Of a DNA stretch of 64,000 nt, positions 50,143-62,734 are shown in pieces. The stretch's first letter is position 1; every line of letters starts with the position of its first letter. The stretch comes from Ampelomyces quisqualis (lineage: Eukaryota > Ascomycota > Dothideomycetes > Pleosporales > Phaeosphaeriaceae). The notes under the pieces were generated by a model. It made no database searches. It was not told where the DNA came from and saw only the letters and a program-made list of their open reading frames with translations. A program made the translations under genes and the position numbers. The stretch covers positions 1,240,001 through 1,304,000 of the forward strand of contig JAGTXZ010000014.1 in NCBI GenBank assembly GCA_018398575.1, written 5' to 3'.

Positions 50143-50476
50143 TTTGCGTGCCTGCAGTTGGACCTCCGCCGCACCCCAAGTTGTGGGTTAGGGTGAAGCA
50201 GACCAAGGTGAAGAGCAACTTCTCCGCACGTCATACTACCAGGCCATGAAAAGGATGCTGACTTCAGCACGTTGCGTTTCGTCACGAGTGTATTACTAGT
50301 CTCATCACCATGCATGGCGGATTGGCGTTTGGTCTGGCTATGGATATGGGCACGGTTAATGATTTGGGTTAAAGGGATACCCACCATGGTTCAAAACATG
50401 ATGATTTGCAGGCTTGACATCAATTCAAAATAGAACCCTCAAACAGCCTTCCTCTTCTATCTACACTACGTAGCCC
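50143..50476. other. Convergent 3' intergenic region
   Basis: Between the 3' ends of the Iec3 and mS35 genes. No gene seen. Confidence 0.4.
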
Positions 50477-51699
50477 CTACCTCCTCCCCGGCACCATCAG
50501 GGGAACACCTTCTTGCGCGGCCTCGGCTACAAACGGCAAACTCGTATCAATCAGCGTCTTCCCATCCACCATTCTCCCATTCTCCCTCCTCTCGTCGTCC
50601 AACTTGGCCGTTTCAACACGCTTGCGCTCGAGATATGCTTTCCTCTGGGGCGTCAGGACCCATTTCTGCGGGAACTCGGCGCGCTTTTTCGGCTTGTGGT
50701 GTCGAAAGTCAAACGGCACATCATCAAACAAGTCGGTCGTATCTTTTGCCTCGGCGACCAAGTTGGTGATGGTCTCGCCGAGGTATCGCTTGTTCTGCGC
50801 TTGTGTGTCGAATTTCTCGCAGGAGAGTTTGATCACCGACGTCGAGGGGTTGTAGCGCGGGCCGGCGAGCTTGATTAGTTTGAATAACGAGTCATTGGGG
50901 AGGGAGAGGTCGGTGGGGTCAAACTCGACGACGACTTTGTTGATTGCCGGGTGCGATTCGCCGAGGTAGGACGTGTAGCGGAAGCGGAAGGGGTGAGCGG
51001 GTGTTGGGGGAGTGAAGGGTTTTGCGAGTTCTGTTTCATATCCGGTATTAGTGGGCCATGATTTGTTGTTGAAAGTAGACACTGGAGGGGGGGAGGGGGG
51101 TAGGACGTACGACTTAACAGCGGCAACTCCCACGCCGTCAATCGATTATACTCTCGCAACATCCTATGATTCGCCAGTTCGCCATGTCCGAGACTCGTGA
51201 TGTCGTCACCATAGAAGTCCTCGTCCGGTCCCAACTCCTCTTCTCCTTCAGCCCAGAATCCACGCGCGGCCTTGCGCGTATCGGGCGCAGCAAGTTCAAA
51301 GTCCTCGTCCTTCTCGAGGTTCCAGTCTGTGGCGAACGGGTGGCCGCGTTGTCCTTTTCGCTGGGCCTCGGCGATGGCAGAGGGGTCGAGGGCTTTGAGA
51401 TCAGAGACGAGTTGGGCGAGTTGGGCGGCAGCCAGTTCGTCTTCAGAGAGCTCTGGCTTCTTGGGAGACTCGGCTTCATTGGCGACGGCTTTGACTTGCT
51501 GGCCCGGTGCGACTGCCTTGGCGGGAGTGGAAGAGCCCGGCTTGAATTCTCCGTTGGCGAAGAGGCGTGGTGTTGTGGATATCATGCGCGCGGTATGCTT
51601 CGCTGATGCTCGACATGGTATCCGCCATGGGCATTGTCGCGATGGCAGGAGCAATCGCCGTGGTAATGAAGCCATTGTGGTGCGGATGGCCCGGTCCAT
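50477..51699 (-). CDS. Mitochondrial small-subunit ribosomal protein mS35 (Rsm24/MRP-S28 type)
   Basis: Two exons, 51699-51111 and 51030-50477, with an 80-bp intron (GTACGT..GAAACAG, branch ACTAAT); 380 aa. The start MDRAIRTTMASLPRRLLLPS or the second Met (51675) gives an Arg-rich mitochondrial presequence, with a likely cleavage region around ARMISTTPRLFA. The conserved core crosses the splice: REYNRLTAWELPLLSQLAKPF, then RFRYTSYLGESHPAINKVVV and FDTQAQNKRYLGETITNLV, typical of the MRP-S28 domain. It works in the mitoribosome small subunit. The gene shares a 244-bp upstream region with ALG13 in divergent orientation. Confidence 0.82.
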
Positions 51700-51943
51700 G
51701 TCGCTGTCGTCAACTTTTCGGGGCTGCTATGGGCCGCGCTTGGCGTTATATAGTCGACCAATGGGAGTCTGAGAGAGTCCGACTTCCGCCTCGCAGCTGC
51801 CCACTCCAACACTCTAACCCGTAGTAAACCTTTGGGTGTATTAACAGTACTGGTTGAGGTTAGGCAGCCTTCATTTGTTCTCCCTGTTCTCCGAGTCACC
51901 ACCTACTTGGCCTCGTGACTACCGCCATTACTGCTCGCTCGCC
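51700..51943. promoter_or_regulatory. mS35/ALG13 divergent promoter
   Basis: Only 244 bp separate the two start codons, so the promoters must overlap or be bidirectional. No TATA box is obvious. Confidence 0.5.
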
Positions 51944-52647
51944 ATGGCGGATACATGGAGATGGACAACAGACTCTAAGCTATGCTTTGTCACCACGGGT
52001 GCTACGGCTCCGTTCAAAGCACTCATCGAATCTGTCTTGAGCTCATCAAGTCTCGAAACCTTATGCGCTGCAGGGTTTACACATCTTCTGGTCCAATACG
52101 GCACCGCCAAGGATATCTTCGACAGATGCTCCCTCGCCGCTCGCTTTCATCTCGCGCAGTCTGGGCAGGAATTGCAGCTGGTGATCGACGGCATAGACTT
52201 CAATTCAAAGGGCCTGCAAGCACAATTCAAGCTAGTGCAGCAGTCGAAAGGATTGGCCATATCGCACGCTGGTACACAGTTTCTGGCTTGGACACAAAGA
52301 GGTACAGCTAAGATTCTCCAGGCTCGGGCTCTATATTGGAAGCGCTTCGATACCAAATTCCCCTGGTTGTGGTGCCGAACACTGCACTGCTGGACAATCA
52401 TCAAGAAGAACTCGCGGTGGCGATGGAGCGGTCAAACTATCTGATACGAGGCGATGTCGAGTGAGTACACGGTCATATCGTGCTGTATCTTGTCGTCTAA
52501 CAACTCAGTAATCTATCACCTGCAATAGTAAAATCGTGCGACTTTCGCACGAGCATGACACAATTCCCACCAATCACCAGTGGGAAACACCGTGAGACCA
52601 AGAGCTTTGCAGCGATCATGGACGAAACCATGGGCTTCATGGACTGA
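51944..52647 (+). CDS. ALG13: UDP-N-acetylglucosamine transferase subunit Alg13
   Basis: Three exons, 51944-52271, 52322-52460 and 52509-52647, introns 50 and 48 bp; 201 aa. Alg13 is the cytosolic catalytic half of the enzyme that adds the second GlcNAc to dolichol-PP-GlcNAc in N-glycan assembly; it docks on the ER membrane protein Alg14. Visible features: FVTTGATAPFKALIES at the N terminus, LLVQYG, then the nucleotide-binding signature SHAGSGSILEALRYQIPLVV formed exactly across intron 1, and PNTALLDNHQEELA. The third exon ends SGKHRETKSF and DETMGFMD, the usual fungal C terminus. Length and exon joins fit the family very well. Confidence 0.92.
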
Positions 52648-53470
52648 ATACAGCGCGCCAACACCGTCAGCTGCGTAGCCTTCCCAAATCGACTGTTCGG
52701 AGAGGCGCGAGAAGTATTTACCTCCACGAGAGGTGGGCTGCATGAGATTTTCCCGAACCGCAGAAATACCTGCTACACCGTGCGACAAAACCATCGGGAC
52801 CTTGAGTATTGTCGAGGTTGGGGAAGTACACACACGCCACGATCGACATTGTATGCACGATAACCCTACCAGCGGGTATCGCCGCACCGACCTACAGAGC
52901 GATCATAAAGCCAAAACAAACCTACCAGTATGCCGAGTCATACGTAGCGTGTCGTTATACGGCTTGAGGTCGTGGTTGGAAATAGATGTTATCTTTCTGT
53001 CGTGCCTGGTGCTTCATCATCAATCAATGCGCCACCAAATACGAGCCTCAACAGTTATGCTATCTATTATAATCTACTTGAAGAACAAGTCGCCCGTTCT
53101 AAAAGGCAAAGAAGGGCAGGGCCTGCTCCTACGAGGCTGGCTCAGGGCAGCACGCGCCAGCATGCGTTGCGCCTGCAAGCTCGGAATCTAATGCACGATA
53201 ACAGATACATCGGGTAAGTACATAACACAGCAGCTTCTTCAGCCACCTGTTCGTGGGTGCAACGATCGGCTGCCGTGCCTCCTAGTCCCTGCTCGTTCTC
53301 GAGAGCAAGCTATCTCAAGACCATTCCACGCTCGCTTTTACACCTCAAAGTCGTTTTACTTGCCATCTAACGCAGCAAACAATACCACCACCAGCTTTTG
53401 TCGTACATACATCATAACTTCTGATTACTGAACATAATCATCGGAGATTATTCCGGCTCGGCATCTCACC
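52648..53470. other. Intergenic region
   Basis: Downstream of ALG13 and upstream of the glucanase gene, both on the plus strand. A minus frame antisense to the ALG13 end (52516-52887) and plus frames at 52733-53217 have no recognisable content. Confidence 0.45.
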
Positions 53471-54945
53471 ATGCGGCTGCAACTTTCGTTCATCTCCATC
53501 TTGGCCACTGCCGGCTTCTACGTGCACGCGGCACCCGCAAAGTACAACCCAGTGGGCAATTGTTCATGGAAATTACTGACCAATCCAGTGACCTCTACGA
53601 GCGACGTGTCGACTTCAATTGGGGCAGCGACAAGGTTCGTGGTGTCAACTTGGGTGGATGGTTGGTTCTCGAAGCGTAAGTGATTCATCCAATGTTTGCT
53701 TCGTCACGCTAACATCCGCAGCTTCATCACACCCTCCATCTTTGAGAGCCACAGCGAGCCTGGGTACCCCATCATCGACGAATGGACCTTGTGCGAGAAA
53801 GTCGGACAGCAAGCTTGTGCCGGCGTGCTCAAACCTCATTGGGACACCTTTGTGTCGCTCGATGACTTCTGGAAAATCAAAAACGCTGGCTTCAATATAG
53901 TCCGTATTCCCGTGGGCTACTGGAGCTATGTTGAACCCTGGGGGCCCTACGCACAAGGTGCAGCTCCATATCTCGATGCTGCCATTGACTGGGCACGACA
54001 GACCGGTCTGAAAGTCGTCATCGACCTCCATGGTGCACCCAAGTCGCAGAACGGTTTCGACCATAGCGGGCATCGCTCACCCATGCCCGGCTGGGGTGAT
54101 GCTGATAGTCTGAGCTACACTCACACTGCCCTGCGTATAATCGAGGAGAAGTATGCCGTACCATCCATGCAAGACGTTGTCGTCGCCATTCAACCTCTCA
54201 ACGAGCCATTCCTGAAGAATCTTGACAAGGAGATGGTCAAGCAGTTTTATCGCGACTCTTACTACAAGCTCCGCGAAATCAGCGACACCCCAGTGATGTA
54301 CCACGACGGATTTGAGCTGCCAAGTTGGATGAATGGTTTTCTCACACCGCAGGACAACAACGCACAGAATGTCATTGTCGACCACCATGAATATCAGATC
54401 TTCGACAAAGATCTTGTGGCCATGTCGGTCGACCAGCACGTCGGTCTGATGTGTAACTCTGTAAGTCATCCGTTCCCGAACTGCACAATCCCGATGCTGA
54501 TGCTATCCCGCAGGCCGACAACCTCGCCGGCTCCGACAAATGGACCATCGGTAAGTCCTTGAGGGTACATTTCATCTCCCCGTGAACTGACACCCGTTTA
54601 GTCGGCGAGTGGTCCTCCGCTTTGACCGACTGCGCCAAACACCTCAACGGCTTTGCGTCTGGCTCCCGCCTCGACGGCAGTTACCCCGAGAGCTACTATA
54701 TCAGCTCGTGCAACGGCAAGTCTGGACGCGTGGACACGTGGTCACAAGAATGGAAGGACAATATTCGGCGCTACATTGAGGTACAACTGGACGCGTATGA
54801 GGCGAAAACACAAGGCTGGGTCTTCTGGAACTTCAAGACTGAAGGCAGTGCAGGCGAGTGGGATCTGTTCCAGTTGCTGGATGGTGGTGTCTTCCCACAG
54901 CCGCTGTGGGATAGGAAGTTTGGGAAGGCTTGTCAGAACTTTTAG
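53471..54945 (+). CDS. Exo-beta-1,3-glucanase, glycoside hydrolase family 5
   Basis: Five exons: 53471-53551, 53602-53675, 53722-54460, 54514-54550 and 54602-54945, introns 50, 46, 53 and 51 bp; 424 aa. Secreted (signal peptide MRLQLSFISILATAGFYVHA), with an RR pair before the mature start, a likely Kex2 site. GH5 hallmarks: VRGVNLGGWLVLE formed before intron 2, RIPVGYW, VVIDLHGAPKSQNGFDHSG, the acid/base Glu in QPLNEPF, VDHHEYQIF, and the nucleophile Glu in VGEWSSALTDC formed at intron 4. It cleaves glucose from beta-1,3-glucan in the wall (Exg1/ExgA type). The first intron uses TACGAG as acceptor, skipping a nearer CCAG, the only choice that keeps frame. Confidence 0.93.
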
Positions 54946-57390
54946 ATGGTTGTGTTGGGGTCATGAGGGGCTGAATTGCGGAGGGTAATGTGATGGGCGC
55001 ATGGGGCTTACGCGGTGTTATGCTGAGTATGTATATGTAACATCTTACAGCGTCTTATATGTCGAACAGAACGAAAAGTCTTGTAGTCTGGTTGCACTGC
55101 TTCTGTGTCCTGCTATTTGTGCTTTCCGTCCCAACATTACATTCCGCATCGCACCTGCCGCTCGATGCAGAGCAATCATGCCCGTTTGTCCGCCATGTCT
55201 AAATCCCCCACTCATACGTGACCGCATACATAAAGCATGCAACTCCAGCCTGTCTCTAGGCAGCCTCGCATCTTCGCTCCTCCTCTACTTTCTTTACTTT
55301 TCACCTGTATATAGATACATATCCACACCAGCCTTGGCACAACCGTCTTACAATTCCGTCCATTCTACCACGGAACCTTGGCCAACTCTATGCGAAAATA
55401 GGTCCGTCGGAAAAGACCTTGAGCACGATGCGCAAGGCGCGACATCAGGACACAGACATAGAAATAAGCTTGTAGGAGGTCGTCACTTGATCCCACATCT
55501 TGGCCGTGTCGAAGAGGCCGAAATATATATGCGCCGAGTATGTGGCGGAAGGCGACTTGACTTGCCCTGAAACGCAGCCCGTTCTGCACCTCGATCGAAA
55601 CGCGTCGTGCATGGCGCTGGCACGGATGCCCCACAGCGTGTATGTATATATGTATATCGAGTCACGATGTTGTGCGCGTCAAAAGGCAAGTCAGGCTATA
55701 TCCTTGATTCATCGTGGAAAGGCTGACGTGTAAGGTGAGATTAGGACGAGGATCGCGCTGTCTGACTGGGCATGGTTGGGGCCTTTTTGTGTGGACAGGG
55801 ATTTGATGCGTGTATATAATATTTATTGTACACACACGGTTTGAAGGACCCAATACGGTATAGTTGCGGGGAGAACCTGGAGTGAGAGACAGGTGCTGTT
55901 TGGGTGGTTGTATTGCCACCTGGGAGGCGAGGGATTGATGGCGAAGAAAGACAATTATTCTGGGGGTTGTTTGCGATTCTCCACTGTCTGAGATGGTGGG
56001 AACGAAGAGGCGCATTGGGTGGATAGACTGCGCTACATTCGTGAGGACGGGGACGATATTCGAGATTTTTTAGGTCGCGCGAGGAGATGCGAGGCGATTA
56101 ATAGAACTGGGTGTGGAGTAGGTGTTCGACTTGAGGAACAGTTTGGTGGTTTGTGTAACGTCGAGGTGTAACGCCGGAGAATGCCGCGTAGGGGTTCGCG
56201 ATACCTACTCATATGACTTGTGTAAGTGTGGTATGCGAATTCAATGTCAAAGACATACACTTTTGGGCAGACGACATTAGATGGAGGTATGAGGAATAAA
56301 ATCTTTACCACATAGGCACTTGGCCCATCTTCCGCTGAAGACGTGGCTACGGACAAAACCCCACTGGACCACCAAATTTCCATCGGACCGAATTGGTGCG
56401 TCGATTCCTCGATTACCCGCTCCACAAGCCAACCGGAATCGAATGGGCTCTACCCGCGGTCGGTTGAGTTCGCAGCAGAGCGTTGGCGATGTGGGTACGG
56501 AGTAGGTCCGGCGTACCCGGGTCAAGGATGTGTCGCGGTTGCAAGCGTATCGACTCTGGCACGTGACTACAGGAAAATATCTCCATGAATCACAATTACA
56601 GTGGCCGACTTGATTGGAAAGAAAGGTCTAGTTCAGGGGATCTGTGTATCTATCGGAAGCAGTTACAGAGAGGACAGGTGCACAAAATGAAGCTTCGTCA
56701 GCTTGAAGAATCTTCCTTGGACAACTAGTGGCTCTCTTCGTCTTGCCGAAGTCACAGCGTGTTCTCCCAGAGCACCACTGTGCAGGGTTAGATAGATGGT
56801 CTGGGAACACAGTGCAACGTGCGAAGTCGAATGTTCAACGTTCATCTCCGCAAGGCCCAACACATGCCATAACGGCTCATAAAATATCTCGCCGTCCGAT
56901 AACTCCTAATTAAAGAATGGCGCACCGTTCAGGCCGTTGCTTGTACTCCGTAGGTATACTTGATTTGCGCCGTTAGTAGCATCGTCAACCAGGCACCATC
57001 CCTGGCCCCAAGATCAACCGCCGCAACGGCTACGGTGCCAAGCCACTCACATGCGGTCACAGCACGGCTATTCATTTCCCCCCACATGTTCCGACCACGC
57101 TCCAGACTCTGGTTACCTGGTGACGGCGACGTCGTCGATTGTGCAATAATGTGCAAGCAACAAGCGGGCAATCCTTCGGACTTTTGGAAGAAACCGGTGG
57201 GCCCAGGTAGTTACGGCACTATTGGTACCACCGTCTGGCCCCGCCTTGCGTGGTGTCTTCCGGGCTACGGCAGTGTTTGCTTAGGTTTTGTGGATGGGTC
57301 CCCGGTTGGCGCACAGCATCTGGTCACAACATAAACAACGTTGTTGAATCATCTCTTCCATCGCGGCCCATTCTTTGCTGTTCTCCCATC
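54946..57390. other. 2.4-kb gene-free region
   Basis: No gene recognised. Many short frames lie on both strands without conserved text. Two TACTCCGTA-type words are at 56496-56504 and 56944-56952. The right part is the promoter of the F-box-like gene. Confidence 0.45.
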
Positions 57391-58368
57391 ATGTCGGATA
57401 CGGAAATAATGGCTGCTATCGGTATGGACAACACGGTCGAGGACGAGCGACCCGCGATGACCAAGTCGAAGCGGTCGTTCATGCAAAAGTTTACCGAGCG
57501 TCATGAAGCTCTCAAACTTCACATACGATCACCCAAACTGGACGAACCAGACCACGACGAACAACACAACCCATCGCGAACATCTTCCGGTTCCTCGCCA
57601 CACAAGGATTTCTTCAAGATCGCGCCATCTGCGTGGACGGCTAAACCAGAGCGACCCATCGCGATGCGCTACGATGACATCGCCGACGACACCCAGCCAT
57701 CACCAGTGTTTGTCAACTTGCCTGTCTTGCCATCTCTTGAGTTCCAGACAGAGTCGCAAGAGCAAAAGAACATGGCACGGGTTGCGCGACAAAATCGGCG
57801 CGAATCATCCGTCATGGAAATGAACGCGACGCATCGACTTTACACATCTCACAGCACCACGTCCATCAACTCGTCATGCTCGTCACCTCGCACAGCAACC
57901 AGATTCATTCCTCCCAACCCTCGCTCGCGAAGCTTGCCGAGCGAGATGTCAGACGAGCAAATGGATGCTTGGCTCGACATGCCTGAAGACGCTGAGGCAC
58001 ATAGGCAACGCACGCAGTTTGCGAGCAGGGCGCGGTCCGACTATTCGCCCACGACGAGCAAGCGTTACTTGCAAAGGGGAGAACAGGCTGCGAGAGCACT
58101 GAAACTTTCAACCAGCCCCGTGATTGTACGCAAGCCAGTGTTCGCATCGCCAGTCACGAGCCCGATTAATATCTCGATCCCGGAACAGGAGATTCCCGAA
58201 CTTGATGAAGAAGATAGCATGACGTTTGCTGCTTTGCCTGTTGAAGTCGTTTTGGGAATTGTGCGCCATTTAGACACAAAGAGCACTGCACGGTGTCGTC
58301 AAACCTGCAAAATGCTATATGTGGCGTTACCGGCGCCAGTACAGCCACGGTCCGCAAACAAGACTTGA
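57391..58368 (+). CDS. F-box-like protein
   Basis: Intronless, 325 aa from the ATG at 57391. An earlier in-frame start would add text unlike protein. Most of the protein is polar and disordered: a basic helix KSKRSFMQKFTERHE near the N terminus, then Ser/Pro-rich stretches (SGSSPHKDFF, STTSINSSCSSPRT). Near residues 272-310 is a degenerate F-box, MTFAALPVEVVLGIVRHLDT then CRQTCKMLYVAL, with the usual LP.E...I...L pattern. F-box proteins recruit substrates to SCF ubiquitin ligases through Skp1. It is odd that the F-box is almost at the C terminus with only 14 residues after it; a downstream exon carrying the substrate domain could be missing or unread. Confidence 0.7.
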   Translation: MSDTEIMAAIGMDNTVEDERPAMTKSKRSFMQKFTERHEALKLHIRSPKLDEPDHDEQHNPSRTSSGSSPHKDFFKIAPSAWTAKPERPIAMRYDDIADDTQPSPVFVNLPVLPSLEFQTESQEQKNMARVARQNRRESSVMEMNATHRLYTSHSTTSINSSCSSPRTATRFIPPNPRSRSLPSEMSDEQMDAWLDMPEDAEAHRQRTQFASRARSDYSPTTSKRYLQRGEQAARALKLSTSPVIVRKPVFASPVTSPINISIPEQEIPELDEEDSMTFAALPVEVVLGIVRHLDTKSTARCRQTCKMLYVALPAPVQPRSANKT

Positions 58369-59011
58369 AACAACTTTTGGTTTCCCTTGATAAAAAATAC
58401 ACAACGAAAAATGTGCCACTTATCTGCCCTCGGTAGACAGTCAGGCCCAGGGGACCAAGTAAGAGTCTTCGCGCCCGGTATCAAACATTGTACACATGGC
58501 CTTCGATACCTAGTTGCGTTAATCATGCATCAATCATGCGTCGGAAGAGGGTCGACTTGCGCGAGCAAACAAATCTAGAAGGCGCTCGAAGCATCCCCAG
58601 CTACGCGCAACGCGAGGCGCATGAGAGGATGAAAAACGAAGAAATTGCAGGAAATGTACTGGGGCCGCGAGATCGAGTCCGGGGCGATAGAGATTCGCGA
58701 AGCAACAAAGTGGGGACGGAGGAAGTCAGTGGAAAAGAACCCTTCACCTGGAACAATGGCATGAAGGTTTAGAGGAGGTCAAGCTAAACAATGAACCAGT
58801 GTCATCACTCACCACGCTCCACTCTTGAATATCGAACTCTCAGCTTTGACCCGTCGCGAATTCACCATCCCATCAATTCAATTTCACTCCGTGGTCTGCG
58901 TGGCGACTTCATTCTTGATACCAGCCGATGATACATATCAGAGAATACCGCTCACCACTTGTCACCCTACAATCTACTACCACACAACGTCATCAGCAGC
59001 CCCCTGTATCG
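58369..59011. other. Intergenic region
   Basis: No gene seen between the F-box-like gene and the zinc-finger-like relic. Confidence 0.4.
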
Positions 59012-59439
59012 ATGGCCATGGCAGAACCTGAAGCCCTGGCAGAAGCCCTGCCGGCTCCCCGCATGGACGTGGTCCGCCGAGCGGCCGAGGGACACTCTCC
59101 AAGGCTTCACTGACGAGCCGTCATCTCGTCTCCATCGCCATCGCAAGCTCAGCGCTGCGGAGATTGCTCGTGGGCATACTTTGTGCGCAGTGTGTCGCGC
59201 TTCAGAAGGCACCTTGAAGGCTGCGTTCTTCACTAATATAGCTACTCTAAAGAAGGCGAAGGTGCTACTAGAAAGAAACGTAAGGAAACTCAAGTGGCCG
59301 CAGTTGGAAGGGTGTTGAAGGTGAGATCGAGACAGTGGAGAAGGCTGCAACTAGCGAGAAGAAGAGCAAGGCCAAGAAGTCGAGGCGGGAGCGCAAGAAA
59401 AAGGCACGACTCGCTATTAAGTGTACGGAAGGGGCATGA
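59012..59439 (+). pseudogene. Zinc-finger-like relic or unresolved small gene
   Basis: One frame starts MAMAEPEALAEALPAP at 59012, meets TGA at 59111, then continues to a compact Cys/His motif, RCGDCSWAYFVRSVSRFRRH followed by LEGC (C-x2-C-x14-H-x3-C), before TAA at 59234. A third open piece in another frame (about 59308-59439) is extremely Lys/Arg-rich (KKSKAKKSRRERKKKAR) and ends with TGA. The order suggests a small nuclear protein with a zinc finger and basic tail, broken by one stop, or a gene with introns I could not place. The stop could be a CGA-to-TGA change. Confidence 0.35.
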
Positions 59440-61046
59440 AAACGGATTTGGGGGCGAGAATCTGGATTTGTAACAACGATTGTGGGTCATCTGGAGATGG
59501 TGTCAGATAGAACAGAGTCTGTGCACACTACAAAAGCTAGTACATAGGAGCCGCTTAGGCTCTTGCCTAGGATCATGCCAGTAGTGATTTAAATCGCTTG
59601 CAGTACAAAAAACGTCCTAGTACACTTTTGCAGCCAACAAATAGAAGTATTTGTGCCTCTACATAACTTCTGCTTAGCAGCTAGACAAAGTTGTCTAGCT
59701 GGGTTGCGACTATCTGTTTATAACTAACAGTAGAGAACAAGACCTTACACACTTTGTCTCTAAAAACAGGCCTGCTTTGTTCAGAATCGCATTTGCTTTA
59801 TTACACCTAAGGTCAATAAGAACAACATTACTTCTCTGCTGCAATTCAAGCTGCTCGCCTTAGGTGTGTTTCTCTTGAAGGTCCTGCGTCCCTGTTACCT
59901 TAGCAATTAGCAGTACAAAAGGTGTTATTTCGTTTCTAATTAGCCTAGCAATCTATTAAGAGAGCAGGATCTCAAGCATTCCACGTTTAAACAGAAATAT
60001 AGTTTAGCAAAAGCTATTATCTATATTAGGATGGGCATATACAAGCTAATGTACTCTAAGCTTCTCGAAGACAACGCGAATCCCTGCGAGTTTGGCTACA
60101 CTTCGGGCATGTAGGATAATTAGGCTACGGAAAACGAGCCAAACTTCCATTGCTTCATCGTTGAATGGCAGCGAATCTTTCCGCGTGTCGCAGGACGCGC
60201 TGAGTACTGCGCTGCTATGCTTGCGATATGTCAAGCTATAAATGGAAACAGTTCCTTTGTACAGAGAGAAAAAATCCTTCCTGTCGTATTGCAAGTGAAC
60301 ACTGCTCGAAAGGTTCTCGGCTTTGTTGTCATGAGAGTGGAACATCCGGGCTGGGGACGATAATCGATCCTAGAATCGTACGTCTTGTGAGAGACTTGCA
60401 GTTTCGTGATTCAATCGTTGGAAGAAGCATGGGACGTGGTTAAAGACGGCCCGGCAGAAGAGCAAGAACTCATCAGAGTGCCCAAACTATTTGGTGGCGA
60501 TAAGATTGACGGGAGTACATGGCTGGCCGAGATTCTCTAAGCAGTCTGCCTTGAGGAGGTGGCGGAAGCTAGATGGTCCCTTGCTGCAAGTCACATACAA
60601 GGAGACCAATATATCAGAGATTGATCGTGTAGGTGCACAATGGAGTGCAAGTTCAAAAAGTATGTTCACCACGTTTTGCAGTCCGCATGTCAACCACGTT
60701 TCACATGGCAGACTACCACCGAAACAGCTAGCGCATCGTCTCATTCAGATCCAAATCACGACATCCTACTCCATGATTCCGAATACATGGCAAACTACAG
60801 TCGTCGTGCACATTTGCCGAAGGAACAAGTAAGCATCCCACTCGCCTCGCAGTTGGGGTTGCTGTTGACCAATGACGATACGCGTTAACAGCCAGCTGCC
60901 CTTGACAATGACGCCGTCGTGTATTGCGGTGTTGTAGCCATGTTCTTGCATCATTTGGTTCCATGGAGCTGGCATATGGTTAAAGTGCTTGTCCCATAAC
61001 TTAGTTTTCTTCTATCTCGCAATACCAGATTTCCGTCTGACGTGCA
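59440..61046. other. Gene-poor, partly AT-rich region
   Basis: 59520-60000 is AT-rich with repeat-like words and a 24-bp near-palindrome at 59678-59701 (CAGCTAGACAA, AG, TTGTCTAGCTG). A 40-codon open piece ending at about 60540 (text like VKDGPAEEQELIRVPKLFGG) and a minus frame at 60766-60975 look protein-like but stand alone. No gene model could be supported. Confidence 0.4.
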
Positions 61047-62734
61047 ATGGGAACCACTGCTTTGGAACCGGAGAAAAGCGCGCAGCCTGCGGCGTCGAAC
61101 TCGAGTGACTCGGACGTTGAAGTTGCTCCTGGCACAATCAATGAAAAGAGGTTATTGCGAAAGTTGGATTTGCGTCTCTTACCGGCGGTGTCAATCTTGT
61201 ATCTCCTCTCCTTCTTGGATCGCAGCAATGGTGTGATTTCGTCTATAACCACAGGTGACAATGTCCGCAATGCTAACAGTCCGCAGTTGCCAATGCGCGT
61301 ATCGAAGGTCTTACGACCGACCTCAAGATGACTGGCAACCAATACCTCACGGGTTTGACGCTGTACTTCATCGGTTACGTTCTGTTCGAACTGCCATGCA
61401 ACATTATTCTTAAGCGAACGACGCCCAAGTTCTGGCTTCCTACTTTGACTATCGCATGGGGAATTGTCGCAACTTTGATGGGTGTGACACAAAACCTGGC
61501 TGGTTTCTTCGTCGTGCGATTCTTGTATGCATCAACCAGACTATGGCAAGGCGATTACTGACACGCTACAGCCTTGGTGTGACAGAATCAGGTCTTTTCC
61601 CGGGCGTGGTCTATTACCTTTCAATGTGGTATAAGCGCGATGAACGACAGTATCGCATTTCGCTTTTTTTCAGTTGCGCATCGCTGGCTGGTGCTTTTGG
61701 TGGTATCTTGGCTTGGGGCATTGCTCACATGCGCAATGTCGGAGGATATGCGGGCTGGCGATGGATCTTCATTCTTGTAATAACCCTGGAGTCTTGACCA
61801 GATTCCATTTCACTAATAAAGCCACAGGAAGGTTTGCTCACCATCGTCATCGCAACTGCTGCGTACTGGTTCATCTCGAACTACCCCAAGACTGTATCAT
61901 GGCTTTCGGAGGAAGAGCGTGCTTTTATCCAAGCTCGTCTCCGAGCCGACAGCGATAACACGAACGACGAACAATTCCAGTGGGCGGATGTCTGGATCGC
62001 GTGCAAAGATATCAAAGTGTGGTTGTACGGGTTGGCCTTTCATACCATGAGCTTGCCTTTGTACACACTCTCGCTATTCCTGGTAAGTTTGTGTGTGAGG
62101 TGAGTGCATTCGATACACTTACAAGCTCTAGCCCACAATCATCCGCGATATGGGATATACATCGGCGCAATCTCAGCTCCTCACTATTCCACCATATGGT
62201 GTTGCGACCATCTTCACCATTTTCTGGGCCGTTCTTTCCGAACGTTATGCAAAGCGTGCTCTTTTCATTATCACGACATCGACCGTGGCCATCATCGGTT
62301 ACATCATTCTCCTTGCTAACACTGACCCGAAAGCGCGACCAGGTTTGTCCTACGCAGGAACCTTTTTTGCGGCGATCGGTATCTATCCATCCGTAGCTCT
62401 TGTGCTTTGCTGGCCCGCCATCAATGTATCTGGTCAAACGAAGCGAGCTACAGCCAATGCGATGCAGATTTCGATTGGCAATTTGGGCGCTGTACTTGGA
62501 ACGCAGCTGTACCGGCCAAGCACGGCACCACGATATGTTCTGGGGCACTCATTCGCGCTAGGATACCTGTGTATGAATATTATTGTGGTCACCGCACTTT
62601 TCTTCATTCTCAAGAAGGAGAACAAGCAGAAAGAACAACACCTGTTACAGCATCCAAACACATGTGGATTCCACGACAGCGACGAGGATCTAAGACAGGG
62701 AGACCGACATCCGCGATGGATCTTCCAGGCATAA
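61047..62734 (+). CDS. MFS transporter, Dal5-like anion:cation symporter family
   Basis: Five exons: 61047-61230, 61287-61524, 61572-61776, 61828-62082 and 62132-62734, introns 56, 47, 51, 51 and 49 bp; 494 aa. All joins keep frame and rebuild conserved text. The protein has about twelve membrane segments. SFLDRSNVANARIEGL after the first segment, FELPCNIILKRTTPKFWLP, RFFLGVTESGLFPGVVYYLS and WRWIFILEGLLTIV are typical of the fungal allantoate permease group, which takes up organic anions such as allantoate, ureidosuccinate, nicotinate or small peptides. The true substrate cannot be read. The C-terminal tail is hydrophilic with HDSDEDLRQGDRHPR. Confidence 0.9.
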